A stretch of 8,474 bases of DNA, taken from contig DPXZ01000039.1 in the NCBI GenBank assembly GCA_003526765.1, positions 1 to 8,474 of the forward strand, given 5' to 3'. Numbering within the stretch: position 1 is the stretch's first letter; each line of letters starts with the position of its first letter. Positions 5,204 through 8,474 of the stretch are shown in pieces. A program made the position numbers and the translations under genes. The notes beneath the pieces are model-generated. The model saw only the letters and a program-made list of their open reading frames with translations, ran no database searches and had not been told where the DNA came from. Source of the stretch: Fervidobacterium sp. Lineage in GTDB: Bacteria > Thermotogota > Thermotogae > Thermotogales > Fervidobacteriaceae.

Positions 5204-8200
5204 TTAGAATGTAGCGCTTCTGATTTCATTTATCCACGGTGAGTCGTGGACTATCTTTGGCTGCGCAGGTTTTGAAACATCAATTACCACCAACCCATTC
5301 GCTTCGTCTGCAATGTATGCATAACTCCCTTGCACGTAAACACTCGTTGCATTTCCAGGTGTATCTACCAGACTTATCCTTGAAATGTTCGACGGATTAC
5401 TAACGTCAAGAATATACATCCCTCTATCTGCACTTGCTACATATGCATTGTTCCCTTTCACATATACATCGTATGCCTTCCCTACTGTGTCAAATCTTCC
5501 AACTTGTGTTGGTTTTTGTGGATTGGATATATCTACAACCACCAATCCATTCGCTTCATCTGCTACGTATGCATACTTACCTACAACTTGCACCGAAAAT
5601 GCCCTACCTGCCGTGTCAAACACTCCAACTTGTACATGATTTTTTGCATCCACCGCATCAACTACCACCACCCCTGCAGCATCGCATGCTAAGTACACAT
5701 ACCTATCTTGTGCATATATACTCCTCAATGTCCCTGGAAGCGTCATCCTCGAAACATCCTTTGGCTCTTGTGGATTGTTAACGTCTGCAATAACTAATTC
5801 ATTGGACGTTCCTACATATGCATATTTACCTTGTGAGTAAACACTCAACGCATTATTGCCAATGTTCAACCGTCCAACCACAAATGGGTCTTTTGGATTG
5901 GAGATATCAACGACAACCATTCCATTCAACCCATCTGCAACGTACGCAAACGAACCTAAAGTAAATACATCTTGCGCATCACCAAGCGTACCTATCGCTG
6001 CTGATTCAAATGGAAACTTTGGATTTGAGACATCGAACACGGACAATCCGCTGTTGATTACATATGCATAATTGCCATTTACCTTTATCTTCCTTGCGGG
6101 TCCTACATCTACCTTTCCTGTTGGAGGTTGCGAGAATGTGCTAATTGCGCTAATGTCGATGATTACTAAGCCATTACGCTCGTCCGCCACGTATGCATAG
6201 CTGCCTTGTATATAAACTCCCTCTGCATATCCAGCAGTATCATACCAGCCTACTTGAATACGACTTTTTGGATTTGAAATGTCGATGATTATTAAGCCAT
6301 TATCATGATTCGCCACGTATGCATAGTTGCCTTGCACGTAAACTCCTTTTACATAATAAGCACCATACGTGCCTACTTGAGTAGGACTCTTCGGATTTGA
6401 AATGTCTATGATTACTAAGCCATTACTATGATCTGCCACGTATGCATAGCTGCCTTGTATATAAACTCCCTCTGCATATCCAGCAGTATCATACCTGCCA
6501 ACTTGAGTAGGACTCTTCGGATTTGAAATGTCGATGATCACTAAGCCATTATCACCAGCCGCCACGTATGCATAGCTGCCTTGTACATAGACGCCATATG
6601 CTCGATAAGTATCATATCCACCAACTCGAATAGGGTTTTTCGGATTTGAAATGTCTATGATTACTAAGCCATTACCCTCATCCGCCACGTATGCATAGCT
6701 GCCTTGCACGTAAATTCCACGTGCTTTATAAGTATCATACCAGCCAATTTGAACCGGCTTGTTCGGATTGGATATGTCGATGATTACTAAGTCATTACCA
6801 TAATTCGCCACGTATGCATAGTTGCCTTGTATATAGACGCCATATGCATTTCCAGCAGTACTACACATGCCAACTTGACGAGGATTGTTTGGATTTGAAA
6901 TATCGATGATTACCAATCCATTATAATAATCCGCAACGTATGCATAACTACCTTGTATATAGACACCATATGCATATCCAGCAGTATAATACCTGCCAAC
7001 TTGAGAAAGGTTTCTAATAGGTTTTCCAATTTTGTTTACATTAACAACAACCAAACCATTCTTTCCATCTGCTATATACACATTATCTCCTTGTATGCAT
7101 ACTGACCGTGCATCGTATGTGTCATACCAACCTACTTGAACTGGCTTTGTTGGATTACTTACATCTATTACAACCAGTCCTCCATTACCATCTGCAATGT
7201 ATGCATACTTGTTGTATATGGTTACATTATACGCTGTACCATTCGTGTCTGGCTGAGCAATTATCACTGGTTTTGCTGGATTACTTACATCTATTATCGC
7301 TAATCCTTTCTCTCCATCTGCTACGTATGCATATTTGTCTTCAACGTATATCCCCCTTGCCAATCCCGGCGTGTCTATCATCCCTACTTGCATCGGCTTT
7401 TGTGGATTGGATATGTCGAGTATGACCAATCCGTTCTTCTCATCTGCTATGTATGCGTATTTATCTTTAACGTATATCCCACAAGCTAAGCCTGGCGTGT
7501 CAAAGATGGAGAGTTGTGTCTGCTTTTGTGGATTGGAAATATCTAAGATTACTAATCCTTTCTCTCCATCTGCCACGTATGCTATGTTGTCTTTGACATA
7601 TGTGCTGTAAGCAAATCCTGGAGTATCGAATGAGCTGATTTTGAATGGAGTTTCTGGGTCAGTTATATCGATGATTGTTATACCATTCTCTCCATCTGCT
7701 ACGTATGCGTAGTTGTTGTATGTGAATACACTCTGCGCATTTTTCATCTCAACGAGTGTTAAGAAACTTGGTGCAGATGGCTGAGAAACGTCATATAGTG
7801 CTATCCCTCCGTCTGTTGCAGCCAAAATGATGTTTCGCTTCACTTGATTCACAAAAATACTTACAATTGGTGATGGTACACTTTTCCCAATCTCGTTTAC
7901 CGCGTAGACTCTGTAATAATATGTTCCTCCTTTTGAAATGTCTTTATCAATGAATTCTGTGCTATTTCCAGGAAGCTTTGCAATTTCTTGCCATCCACCA
8001 TCCCCGATTTTTCTTTCCACCACGTAGGCGGTCTCGTAATCACTCGTATCTTTCCATGAGATCCTTATCCCACCACTCAAAATTGCTGCACCTGTGTCCA
8101 ACGGCTGTGGAGGTACAAATGCTGTAAAAACCTCGAGTGAGACGTTATCGGAACGTCCGTAGGCGTTGTATGCATGGATTCTGTAGTAATACTTCGTCTT

Positions 8201-8464
8201 TGGTAGTAAGTCTTTGTCTGTGAAGGTTATTGTGTTACTTGGTAGAACAGCTATTTGAGTCCAAGTAACGTTGTTGGTACTCCTCAGGATTCTAAATCCA
8301 TCTTCATCTGTTGAGTTATCTTTCCAAGTTAGTTTGACTTCAGTTAAAGAAGGCAGGACCTGAGCACTGAACTCACTTACCGCCTTTGGTGGTTGCTGTG
8401 CAAGGAGCAAAAGAGGTACTAGCAATATTACAAAGGTTACTAAACGTAGAAACTTACATCCCAT
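5204..8464 (-). CDS. secreted protein with two fibronectin type III domains and 21 LVIVD (beta-propeller) repeats
   Basis: This 1086-residue protein has a signal peptide at 1-22 (basic MGCKFLR, then a hydrophobic run ending LLLLA before QQ). Two fibronectin type III domains follow, at about 26-115 and 119-206; both have TWKD/SWKD and KYYYRIHAYN/TYYYRVYAVN signatures. From 211 to the end there are 21 units of 40-46 residues with the consensus GVYVQGSYAYVAD..NGLVIIDISNP..P.QVG.YDT (LVIVD repeats, PF08309 type, predicted beta-propeller blades). Longer or irregular units close at residues 499, 791 and 1086, each after seven units. No transmembrane helix, cell-wall anchor or enzyme motif follows, so it is probably a periplasmic or surface binding protein; its ligand is unknown. 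The start is the ATG read from 8464. Only GGGATTACAT precedes it in the window, so the ribosome site and promoter are not fully visible. Confidence 0.88.
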   Translation of the reverse strand: MGCKFLRLVTFVILLVPLLLLAQQPPKAVSEFSAQVLPSLTEVKLTWKDNSTDEDGFRILRSTNNVTWTQIAVLPSNTITFTDKDLLPKTKYYYRIHAYNAYGRSDNVSLEVFTAFVPPQPLDTGAAILSGGIRISWKDTSDYETAYVVERKIGDGGWQEIAKLPGNSTEFIDKDISKGGTYYYRVYAVNEIGKSVPSPIVSIFVNQVKRNIILAATDGGIALYDVSQPSAPSFLTLVEMKNAQSVFTYNNYAYVADGENGITIIDITDPETPFKISSFDTPGFAYSTYVKDNIAYVADGEKGLVILDISNPQKQTQLSIFDTPGLACGIYVKDKYAYIADEKNGLVILDISNPQKPMQVGMIDTPGLARGIYVEDKYAYVADGEKGLAIIDVSNPAKPVIIAQPDTNGTAYNVTIYNKYAYIADGNGGLVVIDVSNPTKPVQVGWYDTYDARSVCIQGDNVYIADGKNGLVVVNVNKIGKPIRNLSQVGRYYTAGYAYGVYIQGSYAYVADYYNGLVIIDISNPNNPRQVGMCSTAGNAYGVYIQGNYAYVANYGNDLVIIDISNPNKPVQIGWYDTYKARGIYVQGSYAYVADEGNGLVIIDISNPKNPIRVGGYDTYRAYGVYVQGSYAYVAAGDNGLVIIDISNPKSPTQVGRYDTAGYAEGVYIQGSYAYVADHSNGLVIIDISNPKSPTQVGTYGAYYVKGVYVQGNYAYVANHDNGLIIIDISNPKSRIQVGWYDTAGYAEGVYIQGSYAYVADERNGLVIIDISAISTFSQPPTGKVDVGPARKIKVNGNYAYVINSGLSVFDVSNPKFPFESAAIGTLGDAQDVFTLGSFAYVADGLNGMVVVDISNPKDPFVVGRLNIGNNALSVYSQGKYAYVGTSNELVIADVNNPQEPKDVSRMTLPGTLRSIYAQDRYVYLACDAAGVVVVDAVDAKNHVQVGVFDTAGRAFSVQVVGKYAYVADEANGLVVVDISNPQKPTQVGRFDTVGKAYDVYVKGNNAYVASADRGMYILDVSNPSNISRISLVDTPGNATSVYVQGSYAYIADEANGLVVIDVSKPAQPKIVHDSPWINEIRSATF
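5207..7831 (-). repeat. array of 21 LVIVD-repeat coding units, about 120-138 bp each
   Basis: Residues 212-1086 of the - strand gene divide into 21 units, a degenerate first one followed by 20 clear ones, each with a (A/V)Y(V/I)AD...NG(L)V(I/V)(I/V)D(I/V)SNP core. Unit lengths are mostly 41-42 residues. Exceptions are the units ending at residue 499 (46), 791 (43), 831 (40) and 1086 (46). The units are more diverged at both ends of the array than in the middle. Confidence 0.9.
6092..6967 (-). repeat. homogenised central block of seven near-identical units
   Basis: Seven units (residues 500-791) share GVY(I/V)QG(S/N)YAYVA and NGLVIIDISNP almost exactly, and DNA strings such as ggatttgaaatgtcgatgat recur with about 125-bp spacing. 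An exact 61-bp identity links 6186-6246 and 6435-6495. The similarity is much higher than in the flanking units, indicating recent amplification or gene conversion within the array. Confidence 0.88.
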
Positions 8465-8474
8465 ATGTAATCCC

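Noticed and set aside
6092..6967. CRISPR array or diversity-generating retroelement target as an explanation of the regular repeats and variable positions
   Set aside because: The repeats are in-frame coding units of ~125 bp with no short repeat/unique spacer structure. No reverse transcriptase, template repeat or cas gene is present in the window.
5385..7610. Several + strand open frames inside the propeller gene
   Set aside because: All are antisense to the repeat array. Their repetitive Tyr/Thr/His-rich text mirrors the LVIVD units, and none has a ribosome site or known motif.

Overview
The window looks like a bacterial chromosome from a thermophilic anaerobe of the Thermotogota (a Fervidobacterium- or Thermosipho-like organism). 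The reasons are a two-active-site protein disulfide oxidoreductase, strong GGAGGTG-type ribosome binding sites, Lys/Glu-rich proteins, and an EGRL-repeat/DUF4351-type nuclease tail of a kind common in that phylum. The placement is inference from gene content; no marker gene such as 16S rRNA is present.

Layout. Bases 1-384 hold two nearly identical C-terminal pieces of a PD-(D/E)XK (Rpn-type) transposase-like nuclease: the end of a copy entering from the left, and a 5'-truncated second copy. Bases 473-1228 encode an Est30-like carboxylesterase. From 1386 to 5096 the + strand is almost entirely thiol-disulfide genes: a monocistronic protein disulfide oxidoreductase (PDO); a trxB-glutaredoxin pair; then a probable operon of a tiny basic peptide, an exported thioredoxin-fold protein with a degenerate rhodanese-like tail, and the membrane electron carrier CcdA. 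Intrinsic terminators follow PDO, the glutaredoxin gene and ccdA. The last one is bidirectional and also ends the convergent gene on the - strand.

How the genes may work together. Thioredoxin reductase would feed NAD(P)H electrons to the cytoplasmic PDO and the CPWC glutaredoxin. CcdA would carry reducing power across the membrane to the exported CYYC protein. This is a transmembrane dithiol relay with no cytochrome c genes beside it. The reductase lacks the usual 2'-phosphate-binding HRR...R residues, so it may prefer NADH or another donor.

The right 3.3 kb (- strand) encodes a 1086-residue secreted protein: signal peptide, two fibronectin type III domains and 21 LVIVD-type repeats. The repeat irregularities fall at the end of every seventh unit, which fits three consecutive seven-bladed beta-propellers. 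The seven middle units are far more alike than the rest, in protein and DNA, and vary mainly at fixed positions. This protein and the composite redox locus are the most interesting parts of the window. I saw no rRNA, tRNA, CRISPR array or complete insertion sequence.
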